Below are positions 30,266-39,085 of a stretch of DNA of 64,000 bases, piece by piece; within the stretch, counting starts at the first letter, position 1, and each line of letters begins with the position of its first letter. Location: NCBI RefSeq assembly GCF_905163445.1, contig NC_053190.1, positions 14,510,501 through 14,574,500 on the forward strand. The letters run 5' to 3'. The notes under the pieces are model-generated. The model was not told the origin of the DNA. It worked only from the letters and a program-made list of their open reading frames with translations, and made no database searches. Both the position numbers and the translations under genes were made by a program. This DNA is from Pararge aegeria. Lineage: Eukaryota > Arthropoda > Insecta > Lepidoptera > Nymphalidae.

Positions 30266-30960
30266 TAGTAAATAAATAAAAAAGAAACATCTAAGCAATA
30301 GAAAACTGCCAGGAAATGAAATTATATAACTAGGCATGTTAAAATACGATGTAGTCTTAAGAAATTATTATAATATAGAGTATAAGTTAAGTACGGCAGG
30401 GGAAGATCAAAGTTCAGTTACATGGAGCAGGTTCAGAAACAGGGTAAAGGTCAAATTTATAGGGAAAAGGTTAGGGATCGGTCATAGCGGGTAGCGGTAC
30501 TGTGACATTAACTTAGTTCTTCCTTGTATGAGAAAATAATGAGCTTTTATGTTGGGATGCGGTGACTGAAAGGTGATCAAAGTGCAAAAAAAATCTATCA
30601 CGACCACCGAGATCGCCAAACCATCTGCAATTATAAGAAAAATCTCCCATTTGGAGAAGCCTTAAGTAAGGGATTGTTAAAGGATATTGATGATTATTGC
30701 CACTTGATACAAGTAAACCGTGAGCAACGTCACAGGAGAAACTTAGCTAATAATATATAACTCGCAAGCACTCTAAATGGCTGTCATAAGCACCGGAACT
30801 AATATCGTAACTCGGTAGCCGGCATTTGCAATTAAACGCCGAATTAGCTATAACAATACATCAGGCGTGGTTGCAGCGATCACGCTTGTATGCAATGCCT
30901 TTACTATGGGATTTGCACTTCCGAAATCTATGTCAAATATCGATACATTATACACATTGG
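30266..30960. other. Unassigned sequence
   Basis: No gene or shared repeat. TCACGACCACCGAGATCGCC near 30598 is GC-richer but short. Confidence 0.45.
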
Positions 30961-30964
30961 ACTT

Positions 30965-31095
30965 TGCCCCGTTGGTCTAGTGGCTAGCATGCTTGACTGC
31001 AGATCACCAGGTCCTGAGTTCGATCCCCGGGTCGGGCTAGTAAATAATACGGTCAATGGGGACAACGGGACTTCAACGAAAAAAACCACTGCAAA
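30965..31095 (+). mobile_element. SINE-D head
   Basis: CCCCGTTGGTCTAGTGGCTA, GCATGCTTGACTGCAGATCA, CCAGGTCCTGAGTTCGATCC, CCGGGTCGGG is a near tRNA-like fold with box A (TGGTCTAGTGGCTAG) and box B (GAGTTCGATCC). It is followed by a short unrelated body (GGGACAACGGGACTTCAACG) and an A-rich end. The body and A-tail argue for a SINE and not a tRNA gene. Confidence 0.65.
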
Positions 31096-31679
31096 AAGAT
31101 TAAAACAATTTATATGAACTGACGATCAATTTCGACATGTAAGTACATTATTAAATAAGACTATAGTTAAGTAGGTACGTTACAAGTATTACGACTTGTT
31201 TCATTCTTAATTCGGCAGTATTGTTGTATTTCTCGCAGTTATTAGGGGGAAAAATCCACATGGTTCCTTCCGTGGACAAAACTTTGTATTCTTATAAGTT
31301 AGTAATGTGGCACTTTACGAGTTTTTGTCCAAAATTCTTGTTTGTAATCATGTTAATTATTAGTTTTTTTAAAGAAATATTAGTGATTGCAATGTGGAAA
31401 CAAAATCAAAAAGGTATACGTACGTAAGCAAAAAATTTTCATTGCCTTTCTTGCATTTATAAATTCGGAAGCAGCTGAGCAGATTGGGTATTCGAATATT
31501 AGTTTGCTATATGAAACGAGCACATTTGATTGAATTAACACCGCCGCCGCTCCGCACCACTGATACTCGATATAGGATGCTTTTTATACACTAAATTATT
31601 TAGACAGATCAAATAGACCGTTTCTGTACGAAGAAATAAAAGTCATCGTGTATTATTTGGTTAGTATAACATTACCATT
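31096..31679. other. Unassigned AT-rich sequence
   Basis: No feature supported. Short frames lack domains. Confidence 0.45.
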
Positions 31680-31790
31680 ATATTGAATCTCACTACTAAG
31701 CAAAAGCCTTCTCCCTCATAGGAGGGTAGGTTTTAAGAGCGTAAATCCATCCCTCTGCTTCAACGTGGGTATTCTATCATATAAGCAACG
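31680..31790 (+). repeat. RPT-4 copy
   Basis: AATCTCACTACTAAGCAAAA, CTTCTCCCTCATAGGAGGGT, ATCCATCCCTCTGCTTCAAC, GTGGGTATTC. A shorter relative at 51.87-51.96 kb has CACGCTCTCGTATGAGAGAG, ATACTGCTTCAATGTGGACC. The match is weak but ordered. Confidence 0.4.
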
Positions 31791-31814
31791 GAAGGTAACG
31801 AAGCGGTGAAAGCA

Positions 31815-32145
31815 TGAATCCGTGATAGCCTAGTGGTGAAAGCTTCGGTTTCACTTTCGGGCTGCCGAGTTCGAATCCTAGCACGCACCTATAACTTTTT
31901 TAATTTATATTTGCGTATTAAGCGACTAAACTAACATTTGCTTCAGCGGTGAAGGAAAACATCGTGAGGAAACCTGCATGTATGAGAGTTCTCCATAATG
32001 TTCTCAAAAGCATTTAGAGTCCACCAAGCCACACCGGGTCAGCGTGGTGGACGACCTAAACTCTTCTCATTGTGAGAGGAGACCCGTTCCTACTATTACC
32101 GGGACCTACTACAACGTTCCCGGTAATAGGTTGATATGATGATGA
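31815..32145 (+). mobile_element. SINE-C, complete, with a new hairpin near its 3' end
   Basis: The head has GTGATAGCCTAGTGGTGAAA, CGAGTTCGAATCCTAGCACG; then TTCAGCGGTGAAGGAAAACA, GTGAGGAAACCTGCATG, CAGCGTGGTGGACGACC. Near the end CTATTACCGGGA (32093-32104) is mirrored by TCCCGGTAATAG (32118-32129). Other copies have CCCTGTAGTGGGCCGGTAATGGG there, so the left arm is a secondary change. Confidence 0.85.
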
Positions 32146-32189
32146 TAATGAACGAAACGGTTTTAATTCAATACCTAAATATTGTCCAT

Positions 32190-32280
32190 TCTTGTACCGA
32201 CCTGGAAATCGAACCAAGGGCCCCGTGGGCTACTTACACATGCTTATCCCTAGACTAAAGAGACTTAAGATCGATCATCG
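32190..32280 (-). repeat. tRNA-like SINE head fragment, reverse
   Basis: On minus: TCTCTTTAGTCTAGGGATAA, GCATGTGTAAGTAGCCCACG, GGGCCCTTGGTTCGATTTCC. Box B GGTTCGATTTCC is good. Stem pairing is poor, so it is probably a SINE head. Confidence 0.45.
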
Positions 32281-32309
32281 AGGTGACAATAGCCTTAGAG
32301 GTGGAATAT

Positions 32310-32520
32310 AAACCAAAGGGGGGAATTGCATTCCAACTCCGTCGTAATAGGAAAGCATGAAGTAAAAAATCCCGATTTTAGACGAATCGATTTCATAGGC
32401 GAACGAGTAAATAAGTCGCGTTCGCTTCGATCGACGCGAAATAGGATTATAGTAAGCGCCTTCTTACGCCTTCGACAGATGTAATGGCTCTATGTGAAAT
32501 ACATCTGTAAGGCCATAGAT
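32310..32520 (+). repeat. RPT-6 copy 1
   Basis: AATTGCATTCCAACTCCGTC, CCCGATTTTAGACGAATCGA, TTTCATAGGCGAACGAGTAA, GTTCGCTTCGATCGACG, and ACATCTGTAA near the end. It shares this order with 33.29-33.48 kb. GGCGAACGA and CGTTCGCTT can pair across about 12 bases. Confidence 0.7.
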
Positions 32521-32544
32521 TTTGCTTTTCCTTTGAACACCTTC

Positions 32545-32850
32545 CTGGTGCAGTGGTGGAGGACTGTGATCCTATAAAAATAGGGTCACAGTTTCAATCC
32601 CTGGCGGGGGAAATTTGTAAATTTATATTTTCAGAATTTTCTCTGGTCTAATCTGGAATGTTCGGAGGAATAAGCTTTAACTAGTTGCCAATATACAAAC
32701 GAAGATGTGTCGCCGAGAGATTTAGCGTTCTGATACAATGCCGCATAGGAGCCGATAAGTGGTACGAGTATCTACCCCTAACAGGTTACCCCTCTACCAT
32801 ATTAGACTACATCATATCTTCTGAGATGGCAGTCAAGGGCTAACTGAGCT
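32545..32850 (+). mobile_element. SINE-B, complete but old
   Basis: CCTTCCTGGTGCAGTGGTGG, CAGTTTCAATCCCTGGCGGG (mutated box B), TTCTCTGGTCTAATCTGGAA, GAGATTTAGCGTTCTGATAC, AACAGGTTACCCCTCTACCA, GAGATGGCAGTCAAGGGCTA. Full length with many substitutions. Confidence 0.8.
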
Positions 32851-33114
32851 TAACAAAGTCTTATGATCGCGCCAAATGTATACGGTCTACTTGTGTAGCT
32901 ATTAAAACTTCATAGAAACTCAATCAGCCACATTATAATAACAAAGCTGTTTTAAATAGTTACTACTGTTTACTTTTATTAAGATCGGTGCAGACGTTGA
33001 TCAAAAAAATTAAAGAAAAAAATTTCACATTCATTATGTTAGTACTGATTGGACAAGGAAGAAAATATATCTTGTAACATTACATTATTAGGAAAAGGTG
33101 TGAAATCAAATGCT

Positions 33115-33235
33115 TTTCATTATTCAAATTCAAATTTCATTTATTTCAAGTAGGCCTAGTTTATCAGCACTTTTGAAACGTCAAGTCAGTATGTTTATAG
33201 TGACTCTACTACCGGTTCGTATAAGCAGCAAAAAT
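33115..33235 (-). mobile_element. LINE 3' tail (T1), reverse
   Basis: AAATTCAAATTTCATTTATT, TCAAGTAGGCCTAGTTTATC, AGCACTTTTGAAACGTCAAG, TGACTCTACTACCGGTTCG is the reverse of the 18.46-18.62 kb tail and ends at the same terminal sequence. Confidence 0.75.
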
Positions 33236-33289
33236 TCTATTTTCCTCTAGGTCACGGTCTACGGCGTAAACAGGTTGATTTTTCAATAT

Positions 33290-33480
33290 GGATATGACGG
33301 ATAAGAATGATGTAAATGGCATTATAACCATGTCGTAAATACGAGACAAATCCCGATTGTATTCGAATCGATTTCATAGGCGAACGAGTTAATAAGACGT
33401 CACGTTCGCTTCGATCGACGTCAAATAAGATTAACATCGACAGGTGTAGGATCTCTTTGAAAAACATCTGCAATGTCGTG
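33290..33480 (+). repeat. RPT-6 copy 2
   Basis: AATGGCATTATAACCATGTC, CCCGATTGTATTCGAATCGA, TTTCATAGGCGAACGAGTTA, CGTTCGCTTCGATCGACGTC, AACATCTGCAATG. Same strand and order as the copy about 980 bp to the left. Confidence 0.7.
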
Positions 33481-33732
33481 TTATATTTTCCGTTTTCTTA
33501 AGCGTTATAACGAGTATTTAGACCTGTAGTCATATAGAACAGATATTGAACAATCATAACTGTACATCATAAAGTTGCTTAGAGAGGAAAGCAAAGTCAG
33601 TACAGGAGCCTTTAAACAAAGTTTTTAAGTTTAAAGATTTTTTCTGGGCTGTCCAATTTAGCGAGATATTAAACCTAAGATAACTGGTAAATCTAAATCT
33701 TAAATTGTAAATCTAAATTGGTAGGTAATGTA

Positions 33733-33880
33733 AAGGTTTATTTATTTATTTATTATACTCTTTATTTGTGCACCACATCGAGTTCAGAAAAACAAAAAAA
33801 ATAACAAATACTGCAAGAATGTAGTAGAATACAAAAGGCGGCCTTATCGCTCCGTAGCAATCTCTTCCTTAGGAGTCTAT
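33733..33880 (-). mobile_element. LINE 3' end (T2), reverse
   Basis: TTATTTATTTATTTATTATA, CTCTTTATTTGTGCACCACA, and at the other end AAAAGGCGGCCTTATCGCTC, CGTAGCAATCTCTTCC. It is the reverse of GGAAGAGATTGC...GATAAGGCCGCC...AATAAAG. Middle is diverged. Confidence 0.75.
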
Positions 33881-34344
33881 AACGTCAGATCAGTGATATC
33901 TCGGTCAGTGTTTTTTCAAAAATGGTAGGGAATATTTACTTATTTATTTTGAACATGTATTTGCATATCAGTCAAGTCACGGTCGGCGCAGCTCATCAAT
34001 TTTGACTGATCGGTGACGCGCTTACTTTGTATGTAAAAGGACCTTTAACGGAAACCGTGCGTATATGAAAAGAGGCTTACGCGACCAGAGGCCCAGTAAA
34101 TATTGTGTATAAAGAAAATTACGCGCGAGGGAGCCATGCGTGATGTTCCCTAACTCAATATAATATTGTATGAATAAAAATGAGAAAATAGAAGGAAGTT
34201 TATGTAATAACGAAGCTTCTTTGACTCGAGTTACCTGCTCTGGAGGGACGACAATTACCATCAAAGTCAATTACTTAAGAATAATGTATTTGCTTTGGTA
34301 TCATGTAAGTTCAAGCTGCGATAAATGATTCACGAACATCATAT
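33881..34344. other. Unassigned sequence
   Basis: No gene or shared family. ATCAGTGATATCTCGGTCAG and TTGACTGATCGGTGACGCGC are small GC-richer pieces without context. Confidence 0.4.
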
Positions 34345-34617
34345 ATTATAAAAAGGTATCGAAGTGGTGAAAGCCTAGGGGGTAAGGCTTTTACTTCCCT
34401 TTCGGGGGATCGAGTTTGTTTTTTTTTTTTATTTGATGGAACATATAGCCCACCTGATGGTAAGTGGTAAACCATTGCCTTTAAACAGAGCACCGCTTCT
34501 CAGGTCATGCAAGAAGCAAATCCTGAAAATGTGTGGTTCAACAAAAGATATAGGTGTGTCACCTATATCTTTTCCGAGTTATGCGCGTTTTTTATTGAAA
34601 TTGACTATCACATGATT
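34345..34617 (+). mobile_element. SINE-C split by RPT-1
   Basis: The SINE-C head (AAGTGGTGAAAGCCTAGGGG, CCCTTTCGGGGGATCGAG) is interrupted at about 34417 by a T-run and RPT-1 (ATAGCCCACCTGATGGTAAG, TGGTAAACCATTGCCTTTAA, CAGGTCATGCAAGAAGC). SINE-C then resumes at CCGAGTTATGCGCGTTTT. CGAGTT borders both sides. The insert also carries a perfect 14-bp hairpin at 34543-34573. Confidence 0.7.
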
Positions 34618-34619
34618 TA

Positions 34620-34830
34620 GCGACCTCCCTAGCCCAAAGTTGAGCGCTTTGAGTTTAAGTGGGAGGTTTCGGGTTCGATACCCTGCAGAGGCAATTTGGG
34701 AAGCTTCGGCTGTGGCTAGTTACCACCCTACCGGTGTACCGGATTAGGAGTATAACTCCCATACTGCCTAACAGATTAGCCCGTCAGAGATTGCAGTGAA
34801 AGGCTAACTTTTAGTGGAATAAAAAAAAAA
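34620..34830 (+). mobile_element. SINE-B, complete but internally shortened
   Basis: CGACCTCCCTAGCCCAAAGT, AGTGGGAGGTTTCGGGTTCG (box B GGGTTCGATACC), GCTTCGGCTGTGGCTAGTTA, CTGCCTAACAGATTAGCCCG, AGATTGCAGTGAAAGGCTAA, AGTGGAATAAAAAAAAAAC. The GATTTAGCG...ATGTCGC block is deleted. Confidence 0.8.
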
Positions 34831-35504
34831 CTCCCACGTACCTTCACGAAAATGGGGTGTTTTAGTGGTTGATTTATTAACTAAAAAAAAAAAGTCTCCG
34901 TAGATATATTCGGATCCAATATAAATAACGAGCAGCTGTATCTGAACTAGGATCATATTATATCGAACCTTCGTGCCTGCATATTCGCTAAAGAAAATAA
35001 ACACATTCTTACTTATGGATTGCGATAGATGAAAACACAAAATAAAGAACATTTTCTCAAGAAAATCCAGAGTTTAAGTCGTTGGCATCCATAGATCACG
35101 TATGTCGATGTCGCAGGAAGGCGTATTCAGAATAATCTTATTTCGCGAGGATTGGGCAAACACGATGTATTTACCCGCTCTTGTATGTGATAGCTTCATC
35201 TTAAATTGGAATATACAAATATTATTATGTCTATGAAACTCTATTTTTATTTTAAAGATTATATCAGAAATAAACCGAAATACTGCAAAAGGCTGCCTTT
35301 CCACAAGGTAAAGACAAAAGCAATAAGTTTTTGTTTCTTTTCTTCGTAGAGCCGTAAGAAGAAAGAGATAAGGAGAGAAACCCCAAAATAATGAAGACAC
35401 ATAGAGTAGGGACATATCATATATATGTATAACAACCGCCATAGGGATACACTAAACGCAAAGTTTATAGAGAAAAACATAATTTTAGAAAATCATAAAC
35501 ATCA
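34831..35504. other. Unassigned sequence
   Basis: Two overlapping minus frames (35074-35480) are rich in F, L and Y, with no domain. Not accepted as genes. Confidence 0.45.
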
Positions 35505-35620
35505 CATCAAGTCATTGTCGGCCTACTACAGAACCCGGGTCTACTCCCACAATGAGAATGTAGGCCGTGTTTAGGCCGTAGTCCACCACGCTGGCTCAGT
35601 GAGTATTGGTGGAAAATATT
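35505..35620 (-). mobile_element. SINE-C 3' part, reverse
   Basis: GGCCTACTACAGAACCCGGG, TCTACTCCCACAATGAGAAT, TTAGGCCGTAGTCCACCACG, CTGGCTCAGTGAGTATTGGT. It stops after GGTGGA. The GAGGTTTCC part and head are missing. Confidence 0.75.
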
Positions 35621-35634
35621 AACATATAAATATA

Positions 35635-36090
35635 AATATACTGCAACAGTACACATATCACCATATAAGCGTAGCTTGTATTATGAATATTAAGCTTAAT
35701 TTGCTATATTTCGCGAAAAGCAGGAGAATCTGTGTGGTGTAATTTATAATTTCTTCAATCCTTATACTCCACACCAAACAGATCTTCGGCGATGTACCCT
35801 CTACGCACGTTCTCCTGCTTTTCGCGAAGTATAGCAAATTAAGCTTAATTTTCATAATATATCATGGATTTCCGCAAAGTAACGCCTGCTTCTATTTAAT
35901 AGCGTTGCTTGTGTTATGGGTTCTAAGATAACCGATGAATATTTTAATAAATAATATACAGATAAAAACCCAGACACTCAAAAATATGCATGTTCATCAC
36001 AAAAACATTTTTCCAGTTGTGGGAATTGAACCAACAGCCTTGGACTCAGAAAGCAGGGTGGCTACCTACTGCGCCAATCGGCCGTCAACA
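35635..36090 (-). mobile_element. SINE-A, reverse, split by the HP element
   Basis: The left part (ACTGCAACAGTACACATATC, ACCATATAAGCGTAGCTTGT) ends near 35685. The right part resumes at 35902 (GCGTTGCTTGTGTTATGGGT), runs through AAACCCAGACACTCAAAAAT and GTGGGAATTGAACCAACAGC, and ends with CTGCGCCAATCGGCCGTC. GCGTWGCTTGTRTTATG is present on both sides of the insert (35669-35685 and 35902-35918, 15 of 17 identical). Confidence 0.85.
35681..35901 (+). mobile_element. HP hairpin-forming element, best copy
   Basis: Arms of 47 bp (35681-35727 and 35811-35857) are inverted with two mismatches (TTAAGCTTAATTTGCTATA, TTTCGCGAAAAGCAGGAGA against its reverse). Inside, ATCTGTGTGGTGT (35728-35740) pairs with ACACCAAACAGAT (35771-35783). 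Beyond the right arm lies ATCATGGATTTCCGCAAAGT, AACGCCTGCTTCTAT, whose counterpart is present on the left of copy 1 but absent here. No coding frame. Class unknown. Confidence 0.8.
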
Positions 36091-36497
36091 TAAATAGGTA
36101 TTAACATGTATGCAGTATAGTAGTGTGAGAGATAGTTGTTTATTCTTTTCACAAGAAAATTCGCATGGTTTTGAACAAAACACACCGGTTTATATATTTC
36201 AATTGGAATCCACTTAAACATGACCGATTTATTCGAGTTCCAACGTTAAATTGGAACAGTCCTTTGCAATTAGTCAATGGAAGCGGGCACCGAGTAGATC
36301 GACCGAATGTTAGCAAAGCATTCAATTAGTCTGCGGTCGACATAAGTGCGCTACCTAGAGTACACCGATTGTGAAGCTAGCATGTACCGAAGTAAGTAAT
36401 CGAATTTCACTAAAACAATAATTAAGTTACGGAACAAAACTACACATTTCATTCATACTTAGATGTGTAATTACTTACACTACTACATATATAATAC
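36091..36497. other. Unassigned sequence
   Basis: GC-richer near 36285-36385 (AAGCGGGCACCGAGTAGATC, TGCGGTCGACATAAGTGCGC). No frame, TATA box or shared repeat is evident. Confidence 0.4.
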
Positions 36498-36892
36498 AAG
36501 CTGTTGCCCGCGACTTCGTCTGCATTTTATTTTGTTTTTTGATGTGGCATTAAATTTACTTGTAGATCTAAAAAAAATTAAAGTATTCAGTATCGCTACG
36601 CCTTAAATAAGGGGTTTGCTGCTGTCCACTGAGGAGTTTTATCCTCTATCTTCAACCATAGTTTGGGCAAAATTAAACACATACTATAACCTCTATAGTA
36701 CAAAAATAATTATTCAAAAGGAACCTTCCCCTCCCAAAGGAACCGAGCTTAATGTCGAGATAAAAAGTATCCTATATTACTTCTAACACTTCCAAGAATA
36801 TGTGTACAAAGTTTCATGAGGATCGGTTAAGTAGTTTTTACGTGAAAGCGTAACAAACAAACTTACATTGACATTTATAATATTAGTAGGGA
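36498..36892 (-). mobile_element. HEL element, reverse
   Basis: AAGCTGTTGCCCGCGACTTC, GTCTGCATTTTATTTTGTTT, TGATGTGGCATTAAATTTAC, GGTTTGCTGCTGTCCACTGA, AAGGAACCGAGCTTAATGTC, TTTCATGAGGATCGGTTAAG, ending ATTTATAATATTAGTAGGGA. Same length class and order as 61.38-61.81 kb, with many substitutions between them. No coding frame. Confidence 0.75.
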
Positions 36893-37528
36893 TATTGTTT
36901 TCGTTAGGCATACTGCATTCGGTCCTTAGGCATTGAATAAACATCGCCTACGACCTACGTGATGGCCACGGGACATTCGACTATTGCGTGAATGTACAGA
37001 AAACACTGCCCACCTTTAAATTTTTGTATAACTCATAAAGGGGAAGGATTTTTAAATTTTTACAGCTTTTTCCTTCTTTATGCATACCCTGGTCAAAAAC
37101 CCTGTGCACTCCATTGTCCCATGGCCAGCATAAAGCGTTTTAAAGACGATGAAACGTTTATAATAAACGCCTCTCTAGCGCAAAAGAATAGTATTATATC
37201 TTACAGGGATTTAAGCTGTGACATCATCATCATATAGTTCTACTGAAGAAAGTTCTAGGAAAAAAGGCATTTTGTAAATATTTTTATGCATTAATATCAC
37301 TAACTATCATTGTGTGGTTATAAATAGATTTTGATATCGTGCTATCAATCTGCAAGGCAAAAATACCGCCATTTGGAATATACATATAAATTATAAACTA
37401 TAAATATAAATACAAAAAAAATATATAATTATTTTACCAGCAGATCTGTCTTTCTATTTCAAAAAACATCTGAATATTTCGTTGGTCTGGTAAGTAAGAC
37501 GCTAATATGATTTCAAAATTGAGATAAT
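36893..37528. other. Unassigned sequence
   Basis: A plus frame at 36992-37237 has no domain. It upholds no exon model. AT-rich to the right. Confidence 0.45.
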
Positions 37529-37539
37529 AAAAAAAAAAA
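37529..37539 (-). terminator. Poly-T tract after the tRNA-Cys gene
   Basis: Eleven A on plus, hence eleven T on the minus transcript strand. It begins 7 bases after the 3' end of the tRNA-like gene. RNA polymerase III terminates at runs of four or more T, so the placement fits a tRNA transcription unit. Confidence 0.7.
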
Positions 37540-37545
37540 TCAACA

Positions 37546-37617
37546 AGGGAACACCCGGGTTTGACCCGGGGACCTATCGATATGCAGTCGATTGCTCTGC
37601 CATAGAGCTATATTTCC
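37546..37617 (-). tRNA. tRNA-Cys (anticodon GCA), possibly decayed
   Basis: The 72-nt minus-strand sequence folds as a cloverleaf. Acceptor GGAAATA/TGTTCCC has five Watson-Crick pairs, one G-T and one mismatch. The D stem GCTC/GAGC is perfect. The anticodon stem ATCGA/TCGAT is perfect around loop CTGCATA (anticodon GCA, Cys). The T stem CCCGG/CCGGG is perfect. Weak points are the acceptor mismatch and a T loop starting G instead of T (GTCAAAC), which changes one position of box B. D-loop TATGGCA keeps GG. A poly-T terminator follows, and no SINE body or A-tail is attached, which separates it from the many SINE heads here. It could be a working gene or a recent pseudogene. Confidence 0.7.
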
Positions 37618-37742
37618 GTACGTTTTAAATGTCCAAAATAAGAATATTTTTTTTAAAAACTAAAACCAAATACTTTCATAAAGAAAATTTATATTGTCGA
37701 TTTTCCAATTTTAAAACATGCTTTACACTAAAACTTTTGTTA

Positions 37743-37814
37743 TACTCCCTCTTTTTCTAACTTGATGTACGTACCAAGACTGGTACATACAACAAGTTAG
37801 AAAAAGAGGGAGTA
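37743..37814. repeat. Perfect 22-bp inverted repeat
   Basis: TACTCCCTCTTTTTCTAACT plus TG (37743-37764) is exactly complementary to 37793-37814. The 28-base interior has its own near-palindrome (GTACGTACC against GGTACATAC). No second copy of the arm in the window. Confidence 0.9.
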
Positions 37815-38344
37815 GGCAAATACCAATTGATGATTGACGATTGACGATTGACTTTACTTAGTTCACCCCCTAAACTTTCTGTGTTGAAAAAACAAGGGAC
37901 AATTTCTTATACTTTGTTTATTGTTTATTGTTATTAGGTACACAAAACAGGTAATAACTAAAAGTAGATCTAAATATAAGTAATAACAAGTTTTGTTCTA
38001 AACTACAACCCAAAGTATGTGTACACAACTTGGAATTAAATTAAACAGAAAGTAAAGATAAAATTAAAGTTGAAACAAAAAAGAAACACTTAAATAATAA
38101 TAAATATATTATTTCCCTAAAGATTATGTGAAATAGTGCTTTGACTATTTAGAAACATTTCTAGAAAATCCGAAGAATGTGTGTTGAATGTAAGTTGTCA
38201 CGTACACCGAGACAGCTGCGGATGTACGTGTATTACATATGCGAAAAAGATCATGCTACATATCCCTGATGTATAGGTAATTATATTATATTCCAAAATT
38301 ATTAAATTTTAAAAGAGTCGATAATGAAATGTGAATGGAAGAAG
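37815..38344. other. Unassigned sequence with short tandem repeat
   Basis: Positions 37826-37852 are about three copies of GATTGAC/GATTGAT. A TTTATTGTTTATTGTTATTA stretch near 37917 resembles a LINE end in reverse but has no partner. No gene. Confidence 0.45.
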
Positions 38345-38425
38345 AAGATCTATTGGATACAAACAGACGTTTGTGGAATTCCATGATATATTATGAAAAT
38401 TAAGCTTAATTCGCAGAACTCAACA
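38345..38425 (+). mobile_element. HP element, left-arm fragment
   Basis: GTGGAATTCCATGATATATT, ATGAAAATTAAGCTTAATTC matches the outer left arm of HP copy 1 (GCGGAAATCCATGATATATT, ATGAAAATTTAGC). It breaks off into the LINE remnant that follows. Confidence 0.6.
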
Positions 38426-38444
38426 ACGACAAGGCATCGTAAGG

Positions 38445-38640
38445 ATCTGTACGTAGTTGAAGTAATAAGGTAGAATGCCCTTCCGGCTTTCGTCTTCCAC
38501 GGAACCAATAATATGGGTTCCCTCAAATCAACAGTGAATAGGAATCTCCTAGGCAAGCACGCTCCATCTTAGGCCGCTTCATCACTTATTTTTGATTGTG
38601 ATTGCGGATAAGCGCTAGTCTAGATTTAAAAAAAAACTTT
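38445..38640 (+). pseudogene. LINE ORF2 C-terminus and tail
   Basis: The frame ending at TAG 38570-38572 reads NALPAFVFHGTNNMGSLKS, then TVNRNLLGKHAPS. Just upstream the expected Trp codon is TAG. It is the WNALPA.VF...VNR.LLGK.APS signature shared with 12.8 and 45.9 kb. The 3' UTR GCGGATAAGCGCTAGTCTAG ends in a run of 9 A. It is 5'-truncated, with one nonsense change in the part kept. Confidence 0.8.
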
Positions 38641-38829
38641 ATTTTCATATAAAACTAGAAGACCGACCGCATATAGCGTGGGATAAGGACATGACATAAT
38701 ATGAAGACACTAACGTGGCAATCGTAATGATTTCTAAGTTTAATGAAGTTATATATGTTAAAAACCCTACATATTTAAAACGCCACCTCCCCTGTATTTT
38801 CGTTAACATAATAAGTCGGAATTAAATCG

Positions 38830-39075
38830 ACGGCCGATTGGCGCAGCGGGCAGCGACCCTGCTTTCTGAGTCAAAGGCCGTGGGTTCGATTCCCACGACT
38901 GGAAAATGTTTGTGTGATGAACATGAATGTTTTTCAGTGTCTGGGTGTTTATATTTATATTATAAGTATTTAAATATATTATTTATCAAAATATTCATCA
39001 GTCATCTTAGCACCCATAACACAAGCTACGCTTACTTTGGGGCTAAATGGCGAAGTGTGTATTGTCGTAAAAAAA
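38830..39075 (+). mobile_element. SINE-A, best complete copy
   Basis: The head GGCCGATTGGCGCAGCGGGC, AGCGACCCTGCTTTCTGAGT, GGCCGTGGGTTCGATTCCCA has an exact box B (GGTTCGATTCC). Then GTTTGTGTGATGAACATGAA, TTTCAGTGTCTGGGTGTTTA, ATTCATCAGTCATCTTAGCA, CACAAGCTACGCTTACTTTG and GTGTATTGTCGTA with an A-rich end. It is the family reference in this window. Mobilised presumably by a LINE. Confidence 0.9.
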
Positions 39076-39085
39076 AATTCGTTGC

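Noticed and set aside
30965..31040. tRNA gene candidate
   Set aside because: Box A and B are present but it is followed by a short body and an A-rich end, and a related head occurs at 23.29 kb. It is a SINE.
35074..35480. Overlapping minus frames of 122 and 73 codons, hydrophobic
   Set aside because: Two frames over the same AT-rich DNA give equally plausible F/L/Y-rich strings. No family resemblance.
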